64,000 nt of DNA from an uncultured Maribacter sp. (lineage in GTDB: Bacteria > Bacteroidota > Bacteroidia > Flavobacteriales > Flavobacteriaceae): contig NZ_CANMBB010000007.1 of assembly GCF_947495965.1 (NCBI RefSeq), forward strand, positions 124,001 to 188,000. The letters are read 5' to 3'. Position 1 is the stretch's first letter. Every line of letters starts with the position of its first letter. Below are positions 52,200 to 61,543 of this stretch, one piece after another. Position numbers and translations under genes: made by a program. The notes under the pieces were generated by a model. That model saw only the letters and a list, made by a program, of their open reading frames with translations, was not told where the DNA came from and did no database searches.

Positions 52200-52765
52200 A
52201 TAGGAAATTTCTGAAGTGCAAATATATATAACTTTGTAAACAACCAACCTAAAAACAATCCTATACCTGTACCAGTTAAAATATCTAAAGGAAAATGTAC
52301 TCCAATATACACTCTACTATATGCAACCAAAGCAGCCCAAGTAAAAAGAAAAAGTGCTAAATACTTACATTTAGTTTTTAAAACGTTGGTAAAGAAAATA
52401 GCTACCGCAAAGGAATTAGCTGCATGCGCTGAAAAATACCCATATTTACCACCACAATAGCTCTTCACAAGACGCATTAGTGTATTTATCTCACCATCAT
52501 GGCAAGGTCTTAAGCGCTGTACCCCGTATTTAAAAAAATTAGCTAATTGGTCTGTTACACCTATCATAACAACTACAGCAAATAACAGTAAAAGTGTTTT
52601 TTTTACCCCTAATTGTTTATATGAAAAAAAAAGTAATACTACATATAAAGGAATAGAGCTTAGTTTGTTAGTTACAAATAACCAAAAGGAATCCCATGTG
52701 GATACTCCTAAATTATTTAAGTATAAAAAAATAGCTTTATCTAATTGTACTAGTTCCTCTAGCAT
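52196..52765 (-). CDS. PAP2 family phosphatase
   Basis: A 189-aa membrane phosphatase. The three acid-phosphatase motifs are present: KYGVQRLRP (KX6RP), YGYFSAHAANS (PSGH-like, with FSAH) and SRVYIGVHFPLDI (SRX5HX3D). Five or six helices. Likely dephosphorylates undecaprenyl pyrophosphate or a lipid A phosphate, which fits its coupling (ATGA) to the ArnT-like gene. Confidence 0.93.
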   Translation of the reverse strand: MLEELVQLDKAIFLYLNNLGVSTWDSFWLFVTNKLSSIPLYVVLLFFSYKQLGVKKTLLLLFAVVVMIGVTDQLANFFKYGVQRLRPCHDGEINTLMRLVKSYCGGKYGYFSAHAANSFAVAIFFTNVLKTKCKYLALFLFTWAALVAYSRVYIGVHFPLDILTGTGIGLFLGWLFTKLYIFALQKFPI

Positions 52766-52770
52766 AGTTA

Positions 52771-52998
52771 TTATTCTTCGTATCTAGAAACTTCTCTATC
52801 ATAAAATTTTGAAGCTTCTTCAATTAAAGATTCTGCTTCTGCTTCCAATTCTTTTTGGTCTTCTTTTGTAAATTCTTCTAACCATTCTACCTCATCATCC
52901 TCTAAATTAATAATGAATCTTGGGTACTCTGTATGCACAACAAAAATTGCTGTTGGATAATCTGTATTATCTCCTAATAAAAATTTTGGAAATTCCAT
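52771..52998 (-). CDS. conserved small acidic protein of unknown function
   Basis: 75 aa, beginning MEFPKFLLGDNTDYPTAIFV and ending in an acidic, helical part (EWLEEFTKEDQKELEAEAES). No signal peptide or membrane segment. It lies five bases upstream of the PAP2 gene on the same strand. Similar short proteins exist in flavobacteria as far as I recall, but no function is known. Confidence 0.7.
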   Translation of the reverse strand: MEFPKFLLGDNTDYPTAIFVVHTEYPRFIINLEDDEVEWLEEFTKEDQKELEAEAESLIEEASKFYDREVSRYEE

Positions 52999-53028
52999 GG
53001 TAACTATTTTATTATAATTGATTCTATA

Positions 53029-54405
53029 TTAAGCCTCTGAAGAACTTATTAATTTTTTGGTTAAATAATTAAACCGAATATACAACATAATACCAGAAGC
53101 GGTTAAACCTGTAAGCAAGCCAATCCATATACCAGTACTCTTAAAATCTGTATACAATCCTAAATAAAATGAAATTGGAAAACCTATAACCCAATAAGCT
53201 ATAAAAGTAATAAGGGTTGGTATTTTTACATCTTGTAAGCCTCTTAAGGCTCCTAAAACTACAACTTGCACTCCGTCTGAAATTTGAAAAAAAGCTGCTA
53301 CTAATAAAAGTTTTGCTGCAAGAGTAATTACTTCTGTATTATCTGCTAGATTAATAGTATCGTCTACATCAAGATATAAAGTTGGAAACCAATTTCTACA
53401 TACCAAAAATAGAATAGCAAATACTATTTCTAACAATAGTGTAAGGAAAAATATAGATTGCCCAATTCTTCTTAATTCTTTAAAATTTTGCAATCCTTTT
53501 TGGTTCCCAACACGTATCATAGCAGCTACACCTAACCCCATACCAAACATAAATGTCATACTGCTTAAATTTAGTGCTATTTGGTTAGCTGCTTGCGCAT
53601 TTTTACCTAATACACCACTTAACCATATTGCAGCTGTAAATATTGCTACTTCAAAAAACATTTGTAATGCAGAAGGAAAGCCAAGAGAAATCATCTTTTT
53701 AATAACCTTCTTTTCTATTACTCTAAAATTAAAGTTAGTAACATACCCACTAAACTTATCTTTACTTTTTAGTAAAAACCATATATAAACAATCATAATT
53801 ACTCTAGAAACTAAAGTTCCTATTGCCGCTCCTACTATTCCCATTTTAGGAAAACCAAAAGTTCCAAAAATAAGAAGGTAATTAAGAATAATGTTAATAA
53901 CATTCCCAATTATAGTTGCGTACATTGGGTATTTTGTTTGCGACAAACCATCAGAAAATTGTTTAAATGCTTGAAAAATAACTAACGGAATTAAAGAAAA
54001 AGCAACCAAAGTTAAATAAGGCATAGCAAGCACTACTACCTCATTAGATTGTTTCATAGAGTATATTAGAGGCTTGGCTAAAAAAACTACACCAAACAAA
54101 GTTATTCCTAAAATTGTACATAAAAACAGTCCGTGTTTAAGCGCACTTTTAGCATCTTTTTTTTCTCCTGCTCCATCTGCTTCGGCAACAAGTGGCGTAA
54201 TTGCTGTAGAAAAACCAATTCCAAGAGACATTGCAATAAAAACAAAACTATTCCCTAAAGAAACTGCTGCCAATTCTGCAGTACCTAATTGCCCCACCAT
54301 TATATTATCGGCTAATTGTACAAAAGTATGGCCTAACATCCCCATAATTACAGGTAAAGAAAGCTTTATATTGTAACGAAATTCTTTGGTATAATCTTTA
54401 AACAA
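53029..54405 (-). CDS. MATE family efflux transporter
   Basis: A 458-aa multidrug/organic cation exporter with 12 helices in two halves, driven by Na+ or H+. MPVIMGMLGHTFVQLADNIM then VGQLGTAELAAVSLGNSFVF is the typical first half; SLGFPSALQMFFEVAIFTAA starts the second. The start is TTG (FKDYTKEFRYN follows) since no ATG is near. It is separated from the flanking genes by 30 and 66 bases, with no clear terminator. Confidence 0.92.
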   Translation of the reverse strand: MFKDYTKEFRYNIKLSLPVIMGMLGHTFVQLADNIMVGQLGTAELAAVSLGNSFVFIAMSLGIGFSTAITPLVAEADGAGEKKDAKSALKHGLFLCTILGITLFGVVFLAKPLIYSMKQSNEVVVLAMPYLTLVAFSLIPLVIFQAFKQFSDGLSQTKYPMYATIIGNVINIILNYLLIFGTFGFPKMGIVGAAIGTLVSRVIMIVYIWFLLKSKDKFSGYVTNFNFRVIEKKVIKKMISLGFPSALQMFFEVAIFTAAIWLSGVLGKNAQAANQIALNLSSMTFMFGMGLGVAAMIRVGNQKGLQNFKELRRIGQSIFFLTLLLEIVFAILFLVCRNWFPTLYLDVDDTINLADNTEVITLAAKLLLVAAFFQISDGVQVVVLGALRGLQDVKIPTLITFIAYWVIGFPISFYLGLYTDFKSTGIWIGLLTGLTASGIMLYIRFNYLTKKLISSSEA

Positions 54406-54471
54406 AACTTTGTTAATTTAAAGCGGCAAAGATAAGATTTACTATAGGGTTAAATGGCTTTATAGCAAAAA

Positions 54472-55251
54472 TTATAGCCCTTTTGCCTCTTCCCAAAAAA
54501 TATCCATTTCGGCAAGCGTCATATCTTCTAGAGACTTCCCTAATTCTTTGGCTTTTTTCTCTAAATATTGAAAGCGTCCAATAAATTTTTTATTGGTTCT
54601 TTCTAATGCATTTTCTGGGTTTACTTTTAAAAACCTAGCATAATTAATCATAGAAAATAAAACATCTCCAAATTCGGCTTCTATTTTATCAGTATCTCCT
54701 GCCTGAATTTCTTCCTCCAACTCTGCTAATTCTTCCTGAACTTTTAAAAATACTTGTTTTGGTTCTTCCCAATCAAAACCAACTCCTGCAACTTTATCCT
54801 GTATTCTACTTGCTTTCACTAATGCAGGAAGCCCTTTTGGCACACCTTCTAAAACACTTTTTTTTCCTTCTTTAAGTTTTAATTTTTCCCAGTTTTGTTT
54901 TACCTCTTCTTCATTTTCCACCTTTACATCTCCATAAATATGTGGGTGTCTGTGAATTAGTTTTTCACAAATCTCATTTGCAACATCAGCAATATCAAAA
55001 GCACCTGTTTCTGACCCAATCTTTGCATAAAAAACTATATGCAAAAGTAAATCTCCAAGTTCTTTTTTAACTTCTTCCAAATTATTATCTAAAATAGCAT
55101 CTCCCAATTCATAAGTTTCTTCTATAGTAAGATGTCTTAGAGTTTCTATAGTTTGCTTTTTATCCCATGGACATTTTTCTCTAAGCTCATTCATTATAGT
55201 TAACAACCTGTCTAAAGCTTTTAACTGCGTTTCTCTGGAGTTCATTTTCAT
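54472..55251 (-). CDS. mazG: nucleoside triphosphate pyrophosphohydrolase MazG
   Basis: Hydrolyses NTPs to NMP and PPi. Two MazG domains: first EKCPWDKKQTIETLRHLTIE then ETYELGDAI (ExxE...D metal motif), second VQEELAELEEEIQAGD then EAEFGDVLFSMINYARFL. Total 259 aa with the start at MKMNSRETQ; the ORF-track start five codons earlier is less likely because only the later ATG pair matches the usual short leader. Cytoplasmic, stands alone. Confidence 0.94.
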   Translation of the reverse strand: MKMNSRETQLKALDRLLTIMNELREKCPWDKKQTIETLRHLTIEETYELGDAILDNNLEEVKKELGDLLLHIVFYAKIGSETGAFDIADVANEICEKLIHRHPHIYGDVKVENEEEVKQNWEKLKLKEGKKSVLEGVPKGLPALVKASRIQDKVAGVGFDWEEPKQVFLKVQEELAELEEEIQAGDTDKIEAEFGDVLFSMINYARFLKVNPENALERTNKKFIGRFQYLEKKAKELGKSLEDMTLAEMDIFWEEAKGL

Positions 55252-55372
55252 TTTGCTAAGATACAAAGTCCTATTTTCTTGTTATGTCAATAAAAATCTA
55301 TTATTTTTAGCAATTAAATGTATTCTGTACATTTTTTTGCCAATTTATTACCAACCACATTAAAGAAACATT

Positions 55373-56365
55373 TTGAAAAAAGCAATCTTATATTTTTTTA
55401 ACATTTTAAAATGTGTTTTTTTATGTTTAATACTAGTTCAGTGTGGCTCTAAAAAGGAACCTGAATTCTTATTACGGTCTAGCCATCTAGTTAATGACCA
55501 ACATACTTGGTTTAAAGCTTTTGAATATTTTTCTGAAATTTTAGAAGAACGTTCTAATGGAAGAATAATTTTAGAAAACTATTCTTCGGAACAAATTGCA
55601 AAAGAAATTGAAGCAATACGAATGATTCAGACCGAAGTAATAGACATGACAGTTACTGGATCTATCTTAAATAATTGGATAGAAGTAATGGCTTTTTGCG
55701 AACTACCTTTTCTTCTTAGAGATTCGGTAGACATGAAAAACCTAATTAATGGCCCTATTGGTAAACGTATGGAAGCAGAAATGCTAAACACAACAGGACT
55801 AAGAACATTAGGTTATTTTCAACGTGGCCCAAGACATTTAACAGCAAACAGACCCATAAAGCATCCTGATGATTTAAAAGGCTTAATTGTACGTGTACCA
55901 AATGTACCTTCTTTTGTAACTGCTTGGAGCGCCTTAGGAGCAAAACCAACACCTATGGCTTTTTCAGAAGTTTTCACCTCTTTACAACAAGGCACTATAG
56001 AAGCACAAGAAAACCCATACGCACTAATAAAAGCAGCAGGTTTTTCTGAAGTGCAAAAATATCTTAACGTTACTTCTCATGTAGTAAGTTGGACCTACCC
56101 CGTTATTGGAGAAAAACAGTTTCAAAAATTTCCCGAAGATTTAAAAAAAATATTTTTAGAATGCGCTGCAGACATGCAAACCTATGAACATGAGCTATTT
56201 ATTGAAAATGAAAAAAAAGTACAACAAGAATTAAAATCTAAAGGGATGACTTTTGTTACTGTTGATAAAGATGCCTTTAATGAAAAATGTAAGGATGCCA
56301 TATACAATAGTTTATCTCCTGAAATGCAAGAAGTATATCATCAAATTCTAGCAGACAGAAATTAA
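55373..56365 (+). CDS. dctP: TRAP transporter solute-binding protein, lipoprotein form
   Basis: DctP-type binding protein of a TRAP transporter for organic or sugar acids. The conserved binding Arg region is RGPRHLTANRPIKHPDDLKG then IVRVPN, and GAKPTPMAFSEVFTSLQQG is the family hallmark. The leader ends CLILVQC with a Cys at about 24: a lipoprotein, where most Gram-negative DctP proteins are free in the periplasm. The start is TTG. It is followed by dctQ after 4 bases. The substrate is unknown, but a hexuronate or similar acid would fit a polysaccharide degrader. Confidence 0.92.
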   Translation: MKKAILYFFNILKCVFLCLILVQCGSKKEPEFLLRSSHLVNDQHTWFKAFEYFSEILEERSNGRIILENYSSEQIAKEIEAIRMIQTEVIDMTVTGSILNNWIEVMAFCELPFLLRDSVDMKNLINGPIGKRMEAEMLNTTGLRTLGYFQRGPRHLTANRPIKHPDDLKGLIVRVPNVPSFVTAWSALGAKPTPMAFSEVFTSLQQGTIEAQENPYALIKAAGFSEVQKYLNVTSHVVSWTYPVIGEKQFQKFPEDLKKIFLECAADMQTYEHELFIENEKKVQQELKSKGMTFVTVDKDAFNEKCKDAIYNSLSPEMQEVYHQILADRN

Positions 56366-56369
56366 TTAT

Positions 56370-56828
56370 ATGAAAAAAAACATCACTAGACTCCTTAAAT
56401 ATGGCACACTTATAGGAACTATAGGTTTTGTTATAACAACAATTTTTCAAATTTATGGACGCTTTTTTATAGAAAAACCACCTTCTTGGACAGAGGAAGC
56501 TTCAAGATTCTTTTTTATATATGCAACAAGTTTTGCTGCTGGTCTTGCTATGAAAGATAAAAGTTATGTTTTTTTTGATGGCCTGTTTAATAAACTAAGT
56601 AATACAATAAGGCACAAGATTGAAATCATCAGTAATATTGCTACGCTAATTCTTTTTCTTTTAATAGCCTTTTATAGTATTCACTTTTTTCTACTTGGAA
56701 TACCAGAGAATTCCCCAAGCATAGGCCTACCTATGGCAGTAGCTTTTAGTAGCATTTTAGTTATGGGGATTAGTATTAGTTATTACGCATTTATAGACCT
56801 TTTAAAACTTCTTAATAGAAAAAAATGA
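56370..56828 (+). CDS. dctQ: TRAP transporter small permease DctQ
   Basis: 152 aa with four membrane helices. The family motif FIEKPPSWTEEASRFFFIYA (W-x-E-E-x-x-R) lies after the first helix. It overlaps the large permease gene by four bases (ATGA), so the two are coupled. Confidence 0.93.
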   Translation: MKKNITRLLKYGTLIGTIGFVITTIFQIYGRFFIEKPPSWTEEASRFFFIYATSFAAGLAMKDKSYVFFDGLFNKLSNTIRHKIEIISNIATLILFLLIAFYSIHFFLLGIPENSPSIGLPMAVAFSSILVMGISISYYAFIDLLKLLNRKK

Positions 56829-58099
56829 TTTGGACAGTTATTTTAATATTTGCCGTTTGCCTTGCATTAAGGTTTCCTATCGCTTTTTCTTTAGGTATTT
56901 CTTGTTTAATTTATTTACTAATTAAAAAAATACCCCTAATATTAATTCCTATGAAGCTATATTCTGGGATAGACGTTTTTGTATTATTAAGTATTCCTGG
57001 TTTTATTCTTGCGGGAAATTTAATGAACCAAGGCGGGTTAACTGCTAAAATTATTGGTTTTTGCAACCACTTACTAGGTCATATCCGTGGTGGCTTAGCA
57101 TTAGCAAATATTGGAGCTTCCATGTTATTTGCGGGAATATCTGGAACAGCAGTTTCTGACACAGCAAGTATAGGAGCCGTAATGATTCCTGCCATGAAAA
57201 AAGAAGGTTACGATGCCGATTTCTCTTGCGCCGTAACTGCTGCATCTTCCACTGTTGGACCTATTATACCGCCAAGTGTACCTATGATTATCGCGGCAAC
57301 ATTAAGTGGACTATCTGTTGGTAAATTATTTTTAGCTGGTGCAATTCCTGGCCTTTTACTAGGTGTTGGCCTAATGATATTAACCTATTATTTAGCTCGC
57401 AAAAGAAAATATCCTAAACACCCCAAAAGTAATTTAAAGCAAATTGCAAAAGGGTTTGTAGACACTTTTTGGTCACTACTCATGACCTTTATAATATTAT
57501 TTGGAATTATTGGTGGGGTCTTTACTCCTACAGAAGCTTCTATAGTAGCCGTTATTTATGCTTTATGTATAGGTGCTTTTGTTTATAAAAAAATTACACT
57601 TAAAAATTTGGCAGTAATTACTTTAGACTCCATGAAAACTTCCGCATCTTTAATGGTGCTAATTGGTTTTGCTAACCTTTTTGGATGGATTTTAATTACT
57701 GAGCAACTACCACAAATTATATCTACAGAAATTTTAGGATTCTCTACAAACAAATATGTAGTGTTATTACTAATAAATCTTTTATTAATATTTATTGGTA
57801 CTTTCATGGAAACTATTGCCGCATTACTTATTCTGTTTCCTATTTTATTAAAAGTTGCTGTAGCTGTAGAGGTAGATCCAATACATTTTGCAATTATTGC
57901 ACTCTTAAATTTAATGATTGGATTAACTACACCACCATTAGGCATTTGTCTTTTTGTAGCTTCCAGCATTGGAAAAGTATCTATAAGCAAAGTAAGTAAA
58001 GCTAGTTTACCATTTTTAGCTGTTAGTATTCTAGTGTTAATTTTAGTAACCTTATTTCCTGAAATTTCTTTAGCTCTTCCTAACTTAATTTTAGAGTAA
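56825..58099 (+). CDS. dctM: TRAP transporter large permease DctM
   Basis: 424 aa, about 12 membrane helices. Conserved blocks: LSIPGFILAGNLMNQGGLTA, FAGISGTAVSDTASIGAVMI, and STVGPIIPPSVPMIIAATLS, with GLTTPPLGICLFVASSIGKV in the second half. Forms the Na+-driven transport core with DctQ and the lipoprotein DctP. Last gene of the operon; a hairpin follows at 58174. Confidence 0.95.
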   Translation: MIWTVILIFAVCLALRFPIAFSLGISCLIYLLIKKIPLILIPMKLYSGIDVFVLLSIPGFILAGNLMNQGGLTAKIIGFCNHLLGHIRGGLALANIGASMLFAGISGTAVSDTASIGAVMIPAMKKEGYDADFSCAVTAASSTVGPIIPPSVPMIIAATLSGLSVGKLFLAGAIPGLLLGVGLMILTYYLARKRKYPKHPKSNLKQIAKGFVDTFWSLLMTFIILFGIIGGVFTPTEASIVAVIYALCIGAFVYKKITLKNLAVITLDSMKTSASLMVLIGFANLFGWILITEQLPQIISTEILGFSTNKYVVLLLINLLLIFIGTFMETIAALLILFPILLKVAVAVEVDPIHFAIIALLNLMIGLTTPPLGICLFVASSIGKVSISKVSKASLPFLAVSILVLILVTLFPEISLALPNLILE

Positions 58100-58173
58100 C
58101 GCTACTATCATAATAAATTATAAACTCTACATAACATTCTAAAAATAATTATAACTGACGTTAGGTATTAAAA

Positions 58174-58195
58174 AAGCCACTCTTACGAATGGCTT
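58174..58195. terminator. terminator between dctM and the DUF2853 gene
   Basis: AAGCCA / TGGCTT stem with a 10-base loop between convergent genes, preceded by a run of A and followed by TTTTAATTT after a short gap. Confidence 0.65.
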
Positions 58196-58227
58196 ATGCT
58201 TTTAATTTAATTGGTTGTTCTAAATTA

Positions 58228-58560
58228 CTAGCTTAATTCTTCTTGTACTAAATAATAAAATGCAGGTCTACTTTTCATTCTAATACCAGACATTTTAGAA
58301 GCAACACTTTGTATTGCAGCCATAGCTTTGTCTTTATCCTCAACACCTAATTTCTTTTCAACAAAATTTCTACGCACTGTTTCTAGCTCAGAAGCATCTT
58401 GTCCTGAAACCAATGTAGCATCCTTGTTATTCACCATAGACTTTAAACTATTTACATACCCATCTAGCTTATCATGATCAATACTGCTAACACCACAATC
58501 ATTTAATTGACTAACTGCTGTTGCCTTTAATTTTGCTAATTTTTCTGCTAATTCACTCAT
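58228..58560 (-). CDS. DUF2853 family protein
   Basis: A 110-aa helical, soluble protein with the DUF2853 hallmarks: LNDCGVSSIDHDKLDGYVNSL in the first half and RRNFVEKKLGVEDKDKAMAA further on, ending FYYLVQEELS. No signal peptide. Function unknown; single gene. Confidence 0.85.
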   Translation of the reverse strand: MSELAEKLAKLKATAVSQLNDCGVSSIDHDKLDGYVNSLKSMVNNKDATLVSGQDASELETVRRNFVEKKLGVEDKDKAMAAIQSVASKMSGIRMKSRPAFYYLVQEELS

Positions 58561-58720
58561 AATTGAATTGGTTTTATGTTAAAATATTTTTGATGTATTA
58601 AATTAGAAAAAAAACATAAAAAAACGCCATCCTTTTTGCTAAAAAAATATTAATTCTTAGAAACCTTTTTAGTTTGTATTTTTATACATAAAACACATTT
58701 TTCTTAATCCTAAAACATAG

Positions 58721-59368
58721 ATGCTAAAAAAATTGGTAGTTCTTCTTCTTTTAACTTTTAATATTTTCCTCTTACAAGCGCAAAATAGATTTGATAACGA
58801 AGTTGCAAACCTTCAAAAAAAGTATAAAACAACATGGAATCCCAATGAAGAAACTACTGTTTTTACAGGTAGTTCCAGCATTAGACTATGGAAAAATTTA
58901 GACTCCCTTTTTCCCAATAAACAAATAATAAACACTGGTTTTGGAGCATCTTTATCTGGAGATTTATTACACTTTTCAGACAAGTTAATTACAAACTACA
59001 ACCCAACAAAAGTATTTATTTACGAAGGAGACAATGATATTGCTTATGAAAAAAAGCCAAAAGAAGTAATTAAAAATATGGTAGAAATAATTCATAAAAT
59101 AAAATCAAAAAAACCTAACACCAATATTATTCTTATTTCTGCAAAGCCAAGTATTAGTAGATGGCATTTCAAAAAAAAATATAAACAACTAAACAGAAAA
59201 CTACATAGAATTACCAAAAAAGACCCCCTAATACATTTTGCTGATGTTTGGAAACCTATGTTAAATGGCAAAAAACTAAATAAATCTTTATTTGGTCCAG
59301 ATGGCTTACACATGAATAAAGAAGGATATAATATTTGGTATACTGTTATTAAAAAACACTTAAACTAA
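58721..59368 (+). CDS. exported SGNH/GDSL hydrolase
   Basis: A 215-aa exported esterase (signal peptide to about residue 20, LLQAQ). SGNH blocks: TGSSSIRLWKNL (nucleophile Ser), TGFGASLSGDL (Gly), EGDNDIAY (Asn), and GPDGLHMNKEGY (Asp and His). Likely deacetylates a sugar or lipid. It is six bases ahead of a GH20 hexosaminidase gene, which suggests an acetylated amino-sugar substrate. Confidence 0.9.
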   Translation: MLKKLVVLLLLTFNIFLLQAQNRFDNEVANLQKKYKTTWNPNEETTVFTGSSSIRLWKNLDSLFPNKQIINTGFGASLSGDLLHFSDKLITNYNPTKVFIYEGDNDIAYEKKPKEVIKNMVEIIHKIKSKKPNTNIILISAKPSISRWHFKKKYKQLNRKLHRITKKDPLIHFADVWKPMLNGKKLNKSLFGPDGLHMNKEGYNIWYTVIKKHLN

Positions 59369-59374
59369 AAGTAA

Positions 59375-60991
59375 ATGAAGTTCAAAAACTTTTGTCAACT
59401 AACTACAGTTGCAATCCTAATAATACTAGTTTTAGGGTGTAAAAAACAACAAAAACCAAGAATTAAATTTCCTGCAACAGATTTGTCTAAGGAAAACCTA
59501 ATTCCAAAACCATTAAAAATAATTGCTACAAATAATGCTTTTGGATTAGACAAACACACAGCAATTTATACTACAAAAGGAGCTGCAGGTTTTGAAGATA
59601 TTGGTGATTTTCTTGCTAAAAAAATTAAATCAAAAATTAATCTAGAAATTCCTGTAAATTATGAAGGAGTAGAAACTATAGAACGTGTTATTTACATAAA
59701 CAAATCAAACAGTTTAGAACTAGAAACTCCAGAAGCATACCAATTATATATAAACAAAGATTCTATTATCCTTAATTCTAATACTGCAGAAGGTGCCTTT
59801 AGAGGTATACAAACACTAAGGCAAATTATTCCCGAAGTAAGTAACGATACGCTAGCAGAACATAAGATTTGGCCTATAGCCTCTGGAAAAATAATAGATG
59901 CTCCAAATTTTGAATATAGAGCCTCTATGCTAGACGTTGCTAGGCATTTTTTTAGTGTAAAAGATGTTAAAAAGTACATAGACCTTTTAGCTTACTATAA
60001 AATAAACATATTACATCTTCATTTAACAGATGACCAAGGTTGGCGTATAGAAATAAAATCATGGCCCAAGCTTACCGAAATTGGAGGTAGTACAGAAGTT
60101 GGCGGTGAGTCTGGAGGTTTTTACACGCAAGAAGATTACAAAGAGATTGTTGCTTACGCAGCAGAAAGATACATTACTATAATTCCTGAAGTAGATATGC
60201 CCGGGCATACTAATGCAGCATCTGTCTCCTACCCTATTTTAAATGGTAATGGGAAAGCGCTTAAACTATATGAAGGTATGCGTGTTGGTTTTAGCACATT
60301 TAACACAAGAAAAGATACTGTATATAGCTTCATTAATGATGTAGTTAAAGAAATTTCAGCGATTACTCCAGGGCCATATTTTCATATTGGAGGAGACGAA
60401 AGCCATGTAACTAAGAAAAAAGATTACATCTATTTTGTAAATAGAGTAGAAAAAATTGTCCAAGCACATGGAAAAAGAATGATTGGGTGGGAAGAAATTG
60501 TAAATGCAAATGTAGACTCTACCTCTATTTCTCAATATTGGAAACACTCTAAAAACGCTAAAAAAGCAGTAAAAAAAGGAATGAAAGTAATTATGTCTCC
60601 TGCAGAAAAAGCGTACTTAGATATGGAATATGATACTCTTTCTAAACATGGGCTACATTGGGCTGCTTATATTCCTGTGGATACTGCTTACAAATGGACA
60701 CCTGAAAATTTTGAAGGGATACCAAAAGAAAATATTTTAGGTATTGAAGCCCCCTTATGGTCCGAGACAATTAGTACTATAGAGGAACTAGAATATCTAG
60801 CTTTTCCTAGAATTATTGGGTATTCTGAACTAAGTTGGAGTACCAAAGAAAATAGAGATTGGGAAAATTATAAGGTTCGTTTAGGAAACCAAGCACCATT
60901 TTTAGATCGTATGGATGTAAAATATTACCCATCTAAATTAATAGATTGGAAGAAAAGCAAACACACCAATGAAATTATAGAAAAAGATTAA
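59375..60991 (+). CDS. beta-N-acetylhexosaminidase, GH20, lipoprotein
   Basis: A 538-aa glycoside hydrolase that removes terminal N-acetylhexosamine. Lipoprotein signal (ILVLGC, lipid Cys at 21), an N-terminal GH20b domain (about 40-180), then the catalytic barrel with HLHLTDDQGWRIEIKSWP and the Asp-Glu pair in HIGGDESH (D341, E342). The envelope location and the partner esterase suggest use of chitin-type or peptidoglycan-type oligosaccharides. A strong terminator follows. Confidence 0.95.
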   Translation: MKFKNFCQLTTVAILIILVLGCKKQQKPRIKFPATDLSKENLIPKPLKIIATNNAFGLDKHTAIYTTKGAAGFEDIGDFLAKKIKSKINLEIPVNYEGVETIERVIYINKSNSLELETPEAYQLYINKDSIILNSNTAEGAFRGIQTLRQIIPEVSNDTLAEHKIWPIASGKIIDAPNFEYRASMLDVARHFFSVKDVKKYIDLLAYYKINILHLHLTDDQGWRIEIKSWPKLTEIGGSTEVGGESGGFYTQEDYKEIVAYAAERYITIIPEVDMPGHTNAASVSYPILNGNGKALKLYEGMRVGFSTFNTRKDTVYSFINDVVKEISAITPGPYFHIGGDESHVTKKKDYIYFVNRVEKIVQAHGKRMIGWEEIVNANVDSTSISQYWKHSKNAKKAVKKGMKVIMSPAEKAYLDMEYDTLSKHGLHWAAYIPVDTAYKWTPENFEGIPKENILGIEAPLWSETISTIEELEYLAFPRIIGYSELSWSTKENRDWENYKVRLGNQAPFLDRMDVKYYPSKLIDWKKSKHTNEIIEKD

Positions 60992-61008
60992 TTATTATTT
61001 TTCCATAA

Positions 61009-61043
61009 AAAAAGCCTTCATTATGGTATAATGAAGGCTTTTT
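61009..61043. terminator. bidirectional terminator after the GH20 gene
   Basis: Stem AAAAAGCCTTCATTA / TAATGAAGGCTTTTT with a short centre, between convergent genes. Confidence 0.92.
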
Positions 61044-61061
61044 CTTTTTATAAAGTTTGGT

Positions 61062-61484
61062 TTATTCTTCCTCAGAAGCGTCCCCCTCTTTTTTCTCATC
61101 AAAATCTGTAATACCTTGTTCATGTAACAAATTATACCATTGTACTACCTTTTTAATATCACTAGCGTAAACTCTATCCTCATCATAATTTGGTAAAACT
61201 TCAAAAAAGTACTCTTCTAATTTTATTTTATCTGCTTTATGAGAAACACTAGTTTTACCACCTTTTTCTTTTACTTGTATTTTTAAGAAAACTTCTCTTA
61301 AAGGTAATTCTTCATCTAAAGTATAAATAGCAATTTCAGATAATACACTTACATTGCTACGCAAACTAACGCTTATCTTTTTTCCGTCTAATAAAGACTC
61401 TGCTACAAAACCTGTTCTTGTTTGTGTTAACAACTTATATAATCCTGGCTTACCAGAAATGGATAAAATTTTATCTAACCCCAT
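61062..61484 (-). CDS. DUF5606 family protein
   Basis: A 140-aa soluble protein starting MGLDKILSISGKPGLYKLLT, with the SH3-like first part and LPLREVFLKIQVKEKGGKTS; the acidic C-terminus is typical. DUF5606 is a Bacteroidota family of unknown function, regularly found beside def and ruvX as here. It lies 59 bases after def on the same strand. Confidence 0.9.
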   Translation of the reverse strand: MGLDKILSISGKPGLYKLLTQTRTGFVAESLLDGKKISVSLRSNVSVLSEIAIYTLDEELPLREVFLKIQVKEKGGKTSVSHKADKIKLEEYFFEVLPNYDEDRVYASDIKKVVQWYNLLHEQGITDFDEKKEGDASEEE

Positions 61485-61543
61485 ACTATTATTAAATTTT
61501 AAGACCGCAAATATGCTACTTTTACTTTAATTAATTAAGCTAT

